DNA of 64,000 bases from Serripes groenlandicus (Eukaryota > Mollusca > Bivalvia > Cardiida > Cardiidae): the NCBI GenBank assembly GCA_031761405.1, contig JASEVX010000008.1, positions 45,498,507 to 45,562,506 of the forward strand, given 5' to 3'. Under the pieces are notes generated by a model, which saw only the letters and a list, made by a program, of their open reading frames with translations, did not search any database and had not been told where the DNA came from. Made by a program: the position numbers and the translations under genes. Each line of letters begins with the position of its first letter. Within the stretch, counting starts at the first letter, position 1. This document shows positions 22,840-49,512 of the stretch, piece by piece.

Positions 22840-24018
22840 GCGTTAAACCCCAATCAATCAAATCAAATCAAACCTTATCATGTTTTCATTAACATATATA
22901 TGAAATATGAAAGGTTTTTTTTATTACATCAGGATTGTCGTTTTGAAGTAATGTATAAAAATCACCAATGTTGGTGTACATAATAATCAATAAAAGTACA
23001 GTTCTTAATTGATCAAACTTTTGGCAGTGAAATAACACATGAAATTCACATTCAACAAGAAAAAAACGAGCACGTGCTCATGAGTATTTAAAAGTAGAGT
23101 GTTAATGGGAGACGACTTTTAATGCGGTGCCGTCAGATCCAATAAACGTATAGCGAAGTATTTTGGTGTGATTCAATGAGATTTGATTGACTCCATATAC
23201 AACTACAAAACAAACGAACACATACCCATATTAGGCCAGGCCCTGACGTGTTATTAATCAGGACAATACAAACATATGATCTGTGCAGAACAAATGTCGG
23301 TTTAGATAACAGTTCTGGATGAATCTGAACATTCGTTTATGGTGTGATATTGGTTGACGGATAAATTATCAGACTATTCCAACCTCGGTGGTGTAGTCGA
23401 TAACTTTTTTAGCGCCTTATTGTTAAAAGTAGACTCTTCCATGTTCATAATCGGGCGTCTCCTATTCACATGTATTAAACGTGTTGGGATGTTTTGATAA
23501 CAAAAAACAAACAATGCAGATTTTAAGGTGAGACAGTTCGTAACGAGCCGGCTCACATGAATCTGTATTGTTCGCAAAAATCTGAATATTGCCATTTGCA
23601 TTGAAAGAGTTAAAGCGTTCGCCTTAAGAGCGAGATATCAGGCTCCAAAAACTATCAAGGTTAACTCTTTGCTCAGAATATATTCTCAAGTATCTGATTG
23701 GTGTAAAGCGAATTCGTTCTTGGAGTTTTATAGTGTCCGTGATAGATTCAATATAACCTGAAACTTTATCTCGCAATAATTGTAAACTATTATAAATTAA
23801 AACTAGTTTTATTCTGTCTTTCTTTTCTTCCAAGTAGTTAGGTTGAACTCTCAGTGACATGTTCACTAGGATGCGGGTTAAATCCAGATTACTGTAAGTA
23901 ACGTGATACGCATCGCTCCTCCTGTACAATTCAGATATGTCGACAACATTTGGACACAAGAAGTTACGATTTAAATAGATATCCTCTTATCTATCATCTG
24001 TGTTATATTACCAGTACA
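22840..24018. other. Tail of duplication unit A, no gene
   Basis: Matches 48,190-49,094 closely apart from small indels. A minus-strand frame at 23,624-23,959 is not preserved in the copy. 23,389-23,460 has weak tRNA-like A-box character ('cggtggtgtagtcgataac'). Confidence 0.6.
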
Positions 24019-25018
24019 AGAGTTAAACTATATCTTCGGGTTAAACTATACGCTCGAGTTAAGCTATATGTTCGAGTTTAACTATATGTTCGAGTTTAAC
24101 TATACGCTCGAGTTAAACTATATGTTCGAGTTAAACTATACGCTCGAGTTTAACTATATGTTCGAGTTAAACGATACGCTCGAGTTTAACTATATGTTCG
24201 AGTTAAACTATACGCTCGAGTTAAACTATATGTTCGAGTTTAACTAAATGTTCGAGTTAAACTCTATGTTCGAGTTAAACTATATGTTCGAGTTAAACTA
24301 TATGTTCGAGTTTAACTATACGTTCGAGTTAAACTGTATGTTCGAGTTAAACTATATGTTCGAGTTAAACTATATGTTCGAGTTAAATTATACGCTCGCG
24401 TTAAACTATATGCTCGAGATAAAATATATGTTCGAGTTAAACTATATGTTCGAGTTAAACTATACGCTCGAGTTAAACTATATGTTCGAGTTAAACTATA
24501 CGCTCGAATTAAACTATATGTTCGAGTTAAACTATACGCTCGAGTTAAACTATATGTTCGAGTTAAACTATAAGCTCGAATTAAACTATATGTTCGAGTT
24601 AAATTATATGTTCGATTTAAAGTATATGTTCGAGTTTAACTATATGTTCGAGTTAAACTATATGTTCGAATTAAACTATATGTTCGAGTTAAACTATATG
24701 TTCGAGTTAAGTTATATGTTCGAGTTAAACTATATGTTCGAGTTTAACTATATGTTCGAGTTTAACTATATGTTCGAGTTTAACTATATGTTCGAGTTAA
24801 GCTATATGTTCGAGTTAAACTATATGTTCGAGTTAAACTATACGCTCGAGTTTAACTATATGCTCGAGTTAAACTATATGTTCGAGTTTAACTATACGCT
24901 CGAGTTAAACTATGTGTTCGAGTTAAACTATACGTTCGAGTTAAATTATATGTTCAAGTTTAACTATACGTTCGAGTTAAACTATATGTTTGAGTTTAAC
25001 TATACATTCGAGTCATCA
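24019..25018 (+). repeat. 18-bp minisatellite upstream of gene B
   Basis: About 55 units of 'gttaaactatatgttcga', with variants carrying 'tacgctcga'. It is longer and more uniform than the array before gene A. One frame is open for 272 codons across the hexamer repeat. It ends ~70 bp before the gene B start and also marks the junction between the two duplication units. Confidence 0.92.
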
Positions 25019-25090
25019 CATGCTAGAGTTCATTTTATATCATTTATACTTCAGGTTAAATGTTAAGTGTCTTTTAACTACATGTAAACG

Positions 25091-38916
<13,826 letters not shown>

Positions 38917-38943
<27 letters not shown>

Positions 38944-39607
38944 ATGTTCTTTCCGTAAAAACAGATCAATCAAAACGGCGGAAATAGGATGTCCAATATG
39001 TAAAAAGAGATTAAATTTAAAGGATGGAGTTATGATGGAGACCAATGGAAAGGGCCGAGTTATGATGTCCACTCCATATAAGAGATCAATGAAAAGGGCC
39101 GAGTTATGATGTCCACTCCATAAAAAGAGATGCGGAGTTATGATGGCAACCCCTTAATAAGAGATCAATGGAAAGGGCCGAGTTATGATGTCAACCGCGT
39201 AAAAGATCAATGAAAAGGGCGGAGTTATGATGTCAACCCCTTAATAAGAGATCAATGAAAAGAGCGGAGTTATGATGTCAAACCCTTATAAAGAGTTCAA
39301 TGAAAAGGGCTGAGTTATGATGTCCAATTGGTAAAAAGAGATCAATTAAAAATTTAAAATGATGGCCTTATAACCCCATAATAAAATATCAATGAAAAGG
39401 GCCGAGTTATGATGACCACTCCATAAAAAGAGATCAATGAAATAGACTGAGTTATGATGTTCACTCAGTAGAAAGAGATCAATGAAAAGGACCGTTTTAT
39501 GATGTGCACTCCATAAAAAGACATCAATGGAAAGAGCGGAGATATGATATCCACTCCGTAGAAAGAGATCAATAAAAAAAAGATTGACTTATGATTTGCA
39601 CTCCGTT
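38917..39607 (+). repeat. 44-bp minisatellite starting in the last codons of gene B
   Basis: About 15 units of the same repeat as 15,922-16,612, again beginning with the coding unit that ends in the stop codon. Unit order differs from copy A in places ('aaacccttataaagagttc' at ~39,280 is extra), so units have turned over independently. Confidence 0.9.
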
Positions 39608-39847
39608 TATTTAGGGGCTTACCGTAGACCTTATGTGACAAAACTTCTTTTCCGAGTGATATTTACGAGCGTGTAACACACGTGCAGTTGCATCTGTACG
39701 AGTGTGTTATTCTAGCGATAACGAAATCTCGTATTTTCAAAATAAATGTCATAACTGACGTTATTATAATTTTCAAACGTTCAAAATCAAATTCCTCATG
39801 CTGATGATACTAGTAAGTATGCACCAGAAAACAAATTAGCATGTCCT

Positions 39848-40086
39848 TTAAGCAGTGCTGTAACCTGCAGACGCATTTTGACGCAATAGCAGCAGACGAC
39901 TTTTGAAAACATTGTGGTCAAAGGTGAAATTGCTCATGATGAGCAATTTATCCTTTGGCCACAATGTTTTCAACTTTATTTAACAATTATGCTCTCTTTC
40001 ATGTAGATTTTTCAGGTTTTTGTCAACATGTGTTCAATGTCGTCTGCTGCAGATGTGTTGTATGTGGAAAAGGGTTAAGCAGTGCT
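39848..40086. mobile_element. Foldback MITE (family 3) flanked by 12-bp direct repeats
   Basis: Counterpart of 16,874-17,112. TTAAGCAGTGCT flanks both sides (39,848-39,859; 40,075-40,086), so insertion preceded the segmental duplication. Confidence 0.75.
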
Positions 40087-40579
40087 CTGACCTCATTTCT
40101 ACGTTTTGTAATTTGATTTATACATGTAAATACATGATGTACCATGTCATGCCATTGTCCACTTTTTTTTTTATTATATGTGTATTATTTGACTATAAGC
40201 TATATTACTTAATGTCTAAATAAAGTTTATGTTATGTAATTAATGCTATTATATCGATAAGTGCAGTTGTGTGTTTGGCATTTTAATGACGTGAAAATGT
40301 ATCTTGGCGGAGGTCGTGACGTAGGCTAATATATGTGACGTCACTTTATATATTCAGAGCGACTGATAACATCCAATCGGAGTCATTTCTCACTAGAAAT
40401 TTATGATTTATTATTACGCTGCATCGCAGTATATATATACACTATGTAATAATTATTCACAGTCTTTGTGAATGGTAACGATTCTCTAATAACGAGATAA
40501 ATAAACGTTTTAAAAAGCAAGGAAACTAATTCAAAGGACCTTTAGATCTATGATAATTAATTAAATGATCAAGAAAGAC

Positions 40580-41998
40580 CAATCACCATGGCTTGAAGGA
40601 ATCTCGTAGAGTATCACCCAAGGAACATTTCTGCAAAATGATTTGCCCCGCTACCCTGACAGCTTAGTGGAATATGATAGAGGCACCCAAGGAACATTTC
40701 TACAAAGCTTTTTGAAAATCGGCCTGACACTTTCGGAAGAGAAGACTTTTATATTTTTACTATAGCCAAATAATGATTTGGATATCGGCCAACCAGTTTA
40801 GGAGAAGAATTTTTAAACAAATTTTTCGTTGCCATGGAAACCAGAAACAAGAAGCCAAAGAGGGCCAGTATCGCTCCACTGCAATAACTCATAAATTAAA
40901 TCTCAAAAGAGTCCCGCTCTCAGGTGGCCATGTATTTTACCAATCACAGTGGCTTGAATGAATCTCATACAGTGTCATCCAAGGAATATTTCTGCAAAAT
41001 TATTTGAAACCGGCCAAATAGTTTGGGAGGAGAAGATTTTTAGAGTCTGAACACTTAAGCCAATTGAAGGCTATCAGCCCCGCCCACTGGCAGCCATATT
41101 TTAAGACAAATCATCATGGCTTTGGTGAATCTGATAGAGTCACCCAAGGAACATTTCTACAAATTACTGGAAAATCGGCCAGATACTTTCGTCGGAGGAG
41201 ACTTTAAGTTTTCACTATAGCCCTATAAGTCAAAACAGCCTTGCACCCTGGCGGCCATGTTTTCGACCAATCAACATGGCTTGAAGGAATCCAATAGTGG
41301 GTCACCCTAGGAACATTTCTGCACAATTATTTGAAAATCGTTCAGACACTTTCGTCGGAAAATACTTTTTTAAGTTTTCACTATAGCCATATAAGGCAAA
41401 ATAGCCCCGTCCTCTTGCGGTCATGATGTTTGACCAATCAACATGGTTTGAAGGAATCTGATAGAGGTGTCACCCTAGGAACATTTCAACAACATTATTT
41501 GAAAATCTGCTTAACTCTTTCGGAGGAGAAGATTTTTTAAGTTTTCAATTAAGCCATATAAGGCAAAATAGCCCCGCCCCTGGCGGCAATGTTTTTGCGA
41601 TCAAGTAATCTAATAAGAGGTCATCGAAGGAATATTTTTTACAAAATTATTCAAGAATCAGCCTTTTGCATAGATAAAAGAAAATGTGAAGGAATTTAGG
41701 AGAGGACATCGAGAGGATGCTTCCTATGAAGTTTCATCCAAATTGGTAAAGTGTTTAGGGAGGAGAAGTCGTTTGAAGCAAAAAGTTGACGCACACACGC
41801 ACGACGGACATTCGCCATGACATACGCTCGACTGGCTTCCAGCCAATGGAGCTAAAAATAAAGGAATTTAGGAGAGGACATTGAGAGGATGCTTCCTATG
41901 ACGTATCATCCCAATTGGTAAAGTGGTTAGGGAGGAGAAGTCGTTTGAAGCAAAAAGTTCACGCACACACGCACGACGGACAATTCGCCACAAAATAC
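40580..41998. repeat. Array element of ~150-180-bp units, copy B
   Basis: Same elements as 17,715-19,020. Its tail block ('aggagaggacatcgagagga' to 'gcacgacggaca') is present twice (~41,697-41,813 and ~41,870-41,990), an extra local duplication. Confidence 0.75.
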
Positions 41999-41999
41999 A

Positions 42000-43008
42000 A
42001 CACTTATTTCTGCATAAACGACCGTGCAATTAAAGACCACATGTGAAGAAAGACAAGATTTGTTTCTTCCCACAGGTGGTCTTTAAACACAGGTTGGACT
42101 GTAACTGCAAGGAATTATCAAATTAACAATACAACTAAATGTCGGAAATAGCATAACTATAGTATAATGGACATGTATACATATATCATTGTACAGGAAT
42201 GTAAACATAAAAAAATGCCAATTTTATATAACGACGGCATCGAATTGAATATAAAAATAAAGAAATACCAATGTAGTAACACCCCACATTAGTGATTACA
42301 AGAAGAAAGAATCACCAATGTAACAAACCCTCAGCAATGAATAGTAAAAGAGCCATGATGGACATGGATCGCTCACCTGTGTTTCAAAAGTTGTCTGCTG
42401 CAGAGGCGTCAGAATGCGTATATATGTGGGAAAAGGTAAAACTATATTCAGTTAAAAGTGTTTCACGTTAAGCCATCGTTTTGCAAAAGCCAACACTTGA
42501 AAACAATGTGGAATAAAAGAAGATAATGCCAAAACAAGAAACTCTAAATGTTCTTAAAAAATGTATCAACTCTTTATCAATATTATTATACATGTACTCG
42601 TTTTCAAGATGTGACATTGTTTAATCTTTTTAATCAAAGCAGGTCATTCTTAATATATATCAAGTAAGCGGTCAAGATGTATGAACATATTGTGAAGTGA
42701 TAACATATTGCACTGATTCATTTTGTTTTGTTTTATATATATGATATATTGCGCAGTAATATATTGTGTTATATACATGTATATGTAATATAAAATATTG
42801 CGCCGTTATACATAAACTATTGTATCATAATAATTTGTATAGTTTAATATGAATATTATGCAGTAATAATTCATGTAGGGTATAGCACGAATATTTTAAA
42901 TAATGCATGTATATCATAGCTGTCAGGTTACATTGAAAATCATATGAGCTTCATCATGGGATACTGGTCATTCTGAAATATGCTTATTGTGCAGTTTAAT
43001 CCTTTCCG
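42000..43008. other. Intergenic in unit B, no gene
   Basis: Collinear with 19,940-21,090. It contains family-3 MITE pieces (~42,380) and one to two units of the 47-bp repeat. Confidence 0.55.
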
Positions 43009-43015
43009 CAACCAA

Positions 43016-43300
43016 TTGATTGCTTGGGGTTTAACGCCGTTTTTAACAATTTCTCAGTCATATCACGGCGGCCAGTTCACCTACACACGTATTTCCTGGT
43101 TTTCTCACACCAGTACTACACACAACAATCTTCCCAAGCAACTGGCTGCTTTTCCACATAGACTTAGCCCATTAGTGGAAGACGAATGACGCATGTCGCA
43201 TTGACTTTTGTCAAACGTTGGAAAGAAATTTGGCCGTGCCGGGATTCGAACTCACAACCCCTGGATTGACAGCCCGCGTCGTTACCGACTAAGCTACCCA
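43016..43300 (-). mobile_element. SINE family 2, full length, with 7-bp target duplication
   Basis: The minus strand starts with a tRNA-like head: A-box-like 'gtgggtagcttagtcggtaa' and B-box-like 'gagttcgaatcccgg'. The body follows, and the left end is the tail ('aattgattgcttgggg'). CAACCAA flanks it at 43,009-43,015 and 43,301-43,307. Unit A lacks it at ~21,100, so insertion followed duplication. Confidence 0.85.
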
Positions 43301-44489
43301 CAACCAAAAAATCTACAGCAGAATGTGTACCAGTAACTAGGAGAATATTTTCAAAAATTGTATTAGATGCAAATCGGGGGCTTGGCGTGAAACGGTTGTA
43401 ACTAAAAACCTATTTCGAAAACCCTGGTTTAGAGGCAATTATGACCCCTTTGTAAACAATGCAATTTTAGGTGCCAGTGCTCAGAACGAGCAATGGCACC
43501 TAAATTTGCATTGTTTACCAAAACAAATGATTTAACGATTTTAAAGACTTTATGGCGAGGTGATCAACCTTGGTAACTAAATACAACGTTTAGTTACAAC
43601 CGTTTCACGCCACGCCCTCGAAATACGTATATTAGGCTGATTTGCTCTAGTACTGCTGCCTGTTTGGTGCGTATTTCTCCAATCAAGTACATGTATATAG
43701 GGCCTAGAGTCAACTCTATTCAATGATCAGAATTTCATTTATAGAGGTTTACTACAATTTCGCCCAGGTGATTTCAAAGTCGTCTGCTGTAGATGTGTCA
43801 CATTTTGAAGAGGGTATGTCTAAATTCAAAGTTATTAAAGTCAATGGTGATGATACCAGTTCCAGAAATTCGGCGAGATAAGTGTTAAATTGACTGAATA
43901 TTTTGCCCTTGCTCAAAATTACTGTTTGGATTGATATCTACGTTCTGCTGTTGAAAGGGATACGTAAATTACAATCAGTTACATTCAGGAACAACAAAAT
44001 GGAAATAATATATCAAAAATACGCTTAGTTTAAATGATGGAGGAAATTGTTATCAGTTTGGCCTGTTTATCTTAAGATACCAGCAATGCAAACAAATAAA
44101 CAAAACTGACATTATAAAAGGTAACACAAGTTGGGAATTTGTCACACATTTCTCTAAACCATTAGTGTGCATCTGTTGTAGGACCGAATGCTTGTCGTGT
44201 ATATCTTAATTGTGCTGAATAATCATGTTAGATTTCAGTTATGTTTTGACATTCATCACGTCATTATAAATGGTAATTTGTCACACATTTCTCTAAACCA
44301 TTATTGTGCATTTGTTGTAGGACCGAATGCTTGTCGTGTATATCATGTTAGATTTCAGTTATGTTTTGACATTCATCACGTCATTATAAATCTCAACTGA
44401 AGTGGTTTTTTCACCTGCAAAAAGTTTGTGTCAATGCTTTAAACGCACAATGAGACGTTCCGTGTATTGTGTCTCTGTATGATGCAGAG

Positions 44490-45475
44490 AAAATACTTGT
44501 GAATTTTTTCAAAGAAAGGTAAAACGTGTTTATTTACTTTGATAAAATTTGAGCCCTGTCTTGCGATTTGGGGTCTTATTGAAACTCCGTCACGTGATCA
44601 TATAAAGGTAAATAGTTCTGAAACTAATGGGACTATATAGTTCTAGTTTTTAAGCTCGTCTGTTTTTTGGAAGAAAAAAAAGTCGGGATATTATGTGATA
44701 CCCTTGGCGTCGTCGTCGTCTTCTGTGTCGTCTGCATCGTCGGAGTTGTCTGCGGCGTTACAAAACTTGAAACTTACCTCATAACTCAAAATCGGTTCAA
44801 CATTTTCAAATGAAACTTGGTACACATATTTCTATGAACAATACGCATGTCTATACCAAGTCTCATAACTCTGACTTTAATAATTATTCGGTAAGAATGC
44901 CCTTTTTTCGACTTAGAAAAAGGCAGACGATCGTTGGCGTTCGCCGCAGTCCTCGGCGCTCTCTTGTTTGGCTACGGATGCATCTCGGACTGAAGTACAT
45001 GTAGACGAACAGTGGAGACATTAGTAACACTTTGTCATCTGAGTCTTGACTATACATGTACGGAGATGCATTAAAACCACAAATCGCTAGACGCGACGAT
45101 TATCTATCTTTAGTTACAACTTGAAAAATGGGGTTTCAATATCTTGCACAAGAATAAAGCTCACAGTTCAAGTTAGTTTGACATTCCCTCGACACTAAGA
45201 AACTCTTCTATTTTACATTGCAATCAATTTTACAAATCCAAAGATGATGAAACTGGACGCAACCTGTAACTATGCATGCTCCGTTCACACTTTTCACGCG
45301 GCTGAAATCCAGTTATACACAAGATGCTGTTGTAATATTGCGAATGATTCATTAATTACAAATATATGCCGCACCGCTAAAATGTTGTGACAAGGACTGT
45401 TGTTTCAAACAGTAAGTTTTATTAAATGTAATTGTTTACTTCTTATATGAGCCGTTCCACGAGAAAACCGACAGT
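44490..45475. other. Copy-B-specific ~1 kb with repeat fragments
   Basis: Inserted between sequences that are adjacent in unit A ('gatgcagagaaaat' / 'cagtgtggacaaatataag'). It includes a 'gtcgtcgtcgtc' tract and 'gaaacttggtacacatattt', which resembles array-element text, and a 5' scrap of MITE family 2 at ~45,450. Confidence 0.55.
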
Positions 45476-45585
45476 GTGGACAAATATAAGTAAGGCATTA
45501 TTTATTACTTAACTACGTCCGCTAAAATGATAAAGACTGCTTCAAACAGTAAGTTTTATTACATGAAATATTTTACTTCTTATAT

Positions 45586-45807
45586 GAGCAGTTCCACGAG
45601 AAAACCAACATTTTGGACTCTGCGTAAAGTATCGACCCGGATCGGTTTAAGAACTTTTTCGCTACTTGTGGATTTTCTGTTTCATGAATACCTCTATCCC
45701 CCTGAGACGGAATGTGTCGACCCGGATTAGCCTGCGAGGACAGCGCAGGCTGATCTGGGTCGATACATTAAGCAAAGTCCATTATGTTGGGTTTCTCGTG
45801 GAACGGT
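45586..45807. mobile_element. MITE family 2
   Basis: Inverted ends 'gagcagttccacgag' and 'ctcgtggaacgg'. Counterpart of 22,269-22,504 with a ~14-bp internal deletion. Confidence 0.8.
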
Positions 45808-45894
45808 TTATATACCTTTTAGTGAATTATTCGTTAAATTAACAGTGGATTATACCCTGACTGACTGCTGCATCAAACAGTGTCTTATTTTATA

Positions 45895-47403
45895 TTTCAT
45901 ACAAGAGTTGTCGGAGGACAATATAGCTCGCCTATCAGGGATATCCTCTATCAGGGCCTACTTCAGAACAGTTATAGCATGGGTATAAAGTCCAAAATCC
46001 AAAAGTGGAATAATTCAGTTGAAATTGAATTTACAAAAGAAAGACAAGAATTACGCGTAATTAAATGTCTCACTGTGTCCCCTGCTTTGACTATCAAGGC
46101 AAGTGTAAAAGACAAAAAGTAAACAAAACTCTAACATTGAGCTAAACACAATTATTTTTAAACAAGAAATAATAAAAAAAAAAAGTTAAACACAATTATT
46201 TTTAAACAAGAAATAATAAAAAAAAAAAGTTCAAAAAAATTGAGCTGAACACTAAGTTCCAAAATTCAAGAAAAAAAAAATAATGCTCAAAGTTCAAAAA
46301 TACAAGAAAATTAAAAAAAAAAAAAAGGAAATTAATCCAACAAAATATGAAGAAGCTATGCCCAATTTTCAAAATCCAGCAAAAAACAAATGTTTTACCC
46401 CAAAAAATATGAAAGCCCTAGAACCAGTACTTATTGAGAAAAAAAAAAATCGAAACTTTAACGTTGAGCTAAACGCAAAATTGAAAAATACAAGAAAAGA
46501 AAAAGAAAAAAATCCAAATGTTTGAAAAAAATCCATTCCAGAGTTATGGGACTTGACATACAAGGTCCCCTAATGACCCTGAATAAGTGTGTGAAGTTTG
46601 AAAGCAACAGCATACACAGTGTCTGAGAAAAGGCCTTGCACGCAAAGGTTTGACCAAATTTCTAAGTCCAAAAAAGGGCACAATTCAGTCAAAATCCATT
46701 CCAGAGTTATGGGACTTGACATACAAGGTCCCCTAATGATCCTGAATAAGTGTGTGAAGTTTCAAAGCAACAGCATACACAGTGTCTGAGAAAAGGCCTT
46801 GCACGCAAAGGTTTGACCAAAATTCTAAGTCGAAAATGGGCACAATACAGTCAAAATCCATTCCAGAGTTATGGGACTTGACATACAAGGTCCCCTAATG
46901 ATCCTGAATAAGTGTGTGAAGTTTCAAAGCAACAGCATACACAGTGTCTGAGAAAAGGCCTTGCACGCAAAGGTTTGACCAAAATTCTAAGTCGAAAAAG
47001 GGGCACAATTCAGTCAAAATCCATTCCAGAGTTATGGGACTTGACATACAAGGTCCCCTAATGACCCTGAATAAGTGTGTGAAGTTTCAAAGCAACAGCA
47101 TACACAGTGTCTGAGAAAAGGCCTTGCACGCAAAGGTTTGACCAAATTTCTAAGTCCAAAAAGGGGCACAATTCAGTCAAAATCCATTCCAGAGTTATGG
47201 GACTTGACATACAAGGTCCCCTAATGATCCTGAATAAGTGTGTGAAGTTTCAAAGCAACAGCATACACAGTGTCTGAGAAAAGGCCTTGCACGCAAAGGT
47301 TTGACCAAGCTGGCAACGCGGACGCCAACGCCAACGCCAACGCGGACGCGGACGCCGGGGTGATAACATAAGCTCCCCTATTTCTTCGAATAGGCGAGCT
47401 AAT
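45895..47403. mobile_element. Copy-B-specific array element with 163-bp units
   Basis: Five units of 162-163 bp start with 'aaaatccattccagagttat' at 46,528, 46,691, 46,853, 47,016 and 47,179. They are nearly identical. The left end carries 'tagctcgcctat' (45,924-45,935) and the right end its exact complement 'ataggcgagcta' (47,390-47,401). The right side has a 'gacgccaacgcc' tract before the end; the left side has A-rich 46,130-46,500. Unit A has no insert at this point. No coding capacity. Confidence 0.8.
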
Positions 47404-47480
47404 AATTGAAAACATTGTGGCAAAAGGCATCTGTTGTCACAATGTTTAAACAGGCGTCTATTTGTCTGTGGGAAAGGGTT
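47404..47480. mobile_element. Short foldback MITE (family 3)
   Basis: 'attgaaaacattgtggcaaa' then 'gttgtcacaatgttt' and a terminal 'gtgggaaaggg'. This is the copy at whose counterpart the assembly gap in unit A begins. Confidence 0.6.
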
Positions 47481-47639
47481 ACGTCAGGAACTTAGAAGAG
47501 AGAGATAAGTTACTCCCATTGTATACAACTGTAAACCGGTTAAAAAAAATGATTATCTACTGCTTACTTTCTCTGTCTTAATTCGGTCTCTACTTGTAAT
47601 ACCCGACCGGTTCATAGAAAATACTTTACAACTAGTAGT

Positions 47640-47830
47640 CAGGTTGCTCTCCTTGGCGCTCAGGGTTGCGGGGTTAGCATTACGACTGACTGACTGGTGT
47701 CAGGATAAATGGACCAGAAGTCTGGTGTCAGGATAAATGAACCAGTAGTACTTGTAACTTACCCAGGAGACGACGCGATATAACTGGAATATTGTTGTAA
47801 GTTGCGTAAACATCAAACAATCAATGTACT
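47640..47830 (+). repeat. SINE family 1 fragment (headless)
   Basis: Reverse orientation relative to the other copies: 'ccttggcgctcagggttgcg', 'gactgactgactggtgtcag', 'gtaacttacccagg'. A 26-bp piece ('gtgtcaggataaatg') is duplicated inside it. Confidence 0.75.
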
Positions 47831-48189
47831 TGTAATCAGTGAATATTATCCAGATAAATTGACGCGTTAGTTCGGAGCCTGATACGGTTTTCTGCATACC
47901 GATAGTTGGGTAAGACAGGTATGTATGTAAATAACACTTAAACTCATTAAAACAAGATCTAAGCTTCGCTATCTCGTATATATATCTGATGATTGCCCCA
48001 TACAGGTCGGCTCAGATTGACCTTTACGTCAGCTTATCAAATTGTCGCTTACCAAATCGTTCGGTATAAAACAAATGAGATAACCAATACGGTCCATACA
48101 AGAGATTGAGAAGCGCTGATTTGTCAAAATTGTCCGGTTGTAAAGAACCTGGCGTCGGTTATAACATGCGATGCGACGCAAGGAAATAC

Positions 48190-49094
48190 CAAACACGTGC
48201 TCATGAGTATTTAAAAGATTAGTGTTAATGGGAGACGACCATTTATGCGGTGCCGTCAGATCCAATAAATGTATAGCGAAGTATTTTGCTGTGATTCAAT
48301 GAGATTTCATTGACTCCATATACAACTACAAAACAAATGACCACAGACCCATATTAGGCCAGGCTCTGACGTGTTATTAATCAGGACAATACACACATAT
48401 GATCTGTGCAGAACAAATGTCCGTTTAGATAACAGTTCTGGGATGAATCTGAACATTCGTTTATGGTGTGATATTGGTTGACGGATAAATGATCAGCCTA
48501 TTCCAACCTCGGTGGTGTAGTCGATAACTCTTTCATCGCCTTATTGTTAAAAGTAGACCCTTCCATGTTCAAAATCGGGCGTCTCCTATTCACATGAATT
48601 AAAAGTGTTGGGATGTTTTGATAACAAGAAAACAAACAATGCAGATTTTAAGGTGAGACAGCTCTTTACGATCCGACTCACATGTATTGTTTGCAAAAAT
48701 CTCAATATTGCCATCTGCGTTGATATCAGGCTCCAAAATCTATCAATGTTTTAACTCTTTGCCCAAAATATATGCTCAAGTATCTGAATTCATTCTCGGA
48801 GTGTTATAGTGTCCGGGATATGATTCAATTCATATAACCTGAAAGCTTATCTCGCAATAATTGTAAACTATTATAAATTAAAACTAGTTTTATTCTGTCT
48901 TTTCTTTCTTCCAAGTAGTTAGGTTGAACTCTCAGTGACATGTTCACTAGGATGCGGGTTAAAGCCAGATTACTTTAAGTGACGCGCTCTCCTCCTGTAC
49001 ACTTTATATATGTCGACAACTTTTGGACATAACAAGTTACGATATAAATAGATGTCGACCTCTTATCTATTATCTGTGTTATATTACCAGTACA
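48190..49094. other. Tail of duplication unit B, no gene
   Basis: Matches 23,060-24,018 with small deletions, one of which disrupts the chance frame present there. Confidence 0.65.
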
Positions 49095-49330
49095 GTCTGT
49101 GACCCTTAAATTCTTCATGGCGTGTTACTCATCTCTTATCAGATAATAAACCGTTATGAAGCCTAGAAGATAATTCTCAATCTACCTTGATAGAGATAGT
49201 GGAAATATTATAAATTCAACTAGTTTTATTAATTAATATGTTTTATTAACCATTCATTCTACATGAGAATATTATCATCAATAAACAGAATAATTTCTCC
49301 AAAAGGATAATGTTATCATGTTTACTTATC

Positions 49331-49512
49331 CATTTCCCTCATACAAACCATGGCGCTGCTGCAGCAGACAACTTTTGAAAACATGGTGGCAAAAGAAGAA
49401 ACTGCTCAAAAAGAGCATTTTTTCTTCTTTTGCTACAATGTTTTCATCTTTATTCAAAAAGTGTTGTTTTTAAAGCCGCCTGCTGCAGATTTGTTTTATG
49501 TAGGAAAGGGTT
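49331..49512. mobile_element. Foldback MITE (family 3), complete-looking
   Basis: Termini 'catttccctcatac' and 'tatgtaggaaaggg' are inverted. Inner arms 'gctgcagcagacaacttttg' and 'cctgctgcagat', and 'gtggcaaaag' with 'cttttgctacaatg', also pair. Confidence 0.8.

Larger units (their letters stand above)
5028..24018 (+). repeat. Segmental tandem duplication, unit A
   Basis: Collinear with 24,019-49,094 across gene, introns and ~8 kb of 3' flank. Anchors include both minisatellites, all six exons, the MITE at 16,874/39,848 and the GC-poor tails at 23,060/48,190. The right edge is sharp: after 'attaccagtaca' (24,018) unit A runs straight into the 18-bp minisatellite of unit B. The left edge lies inside the corresponding minisatellite near 5,028. 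Confidence 0.9.

Noticed and set aside
23624..23959. 111-codon minus-strand frame
   Set aside because: The homologous segment at ~48,720-49,010 carries indels that destroy it; no family recognised.
24248..25066. 272-codon frame of hexapeptide repeats
   Set aside because: Same minisatellite explanation; kept as a finding only for possible upstream-frame effects.
46283..46525. 80-codon Lys/Asn-rich frame
   Set aside because: A-rich portion of the array element; no protein character.
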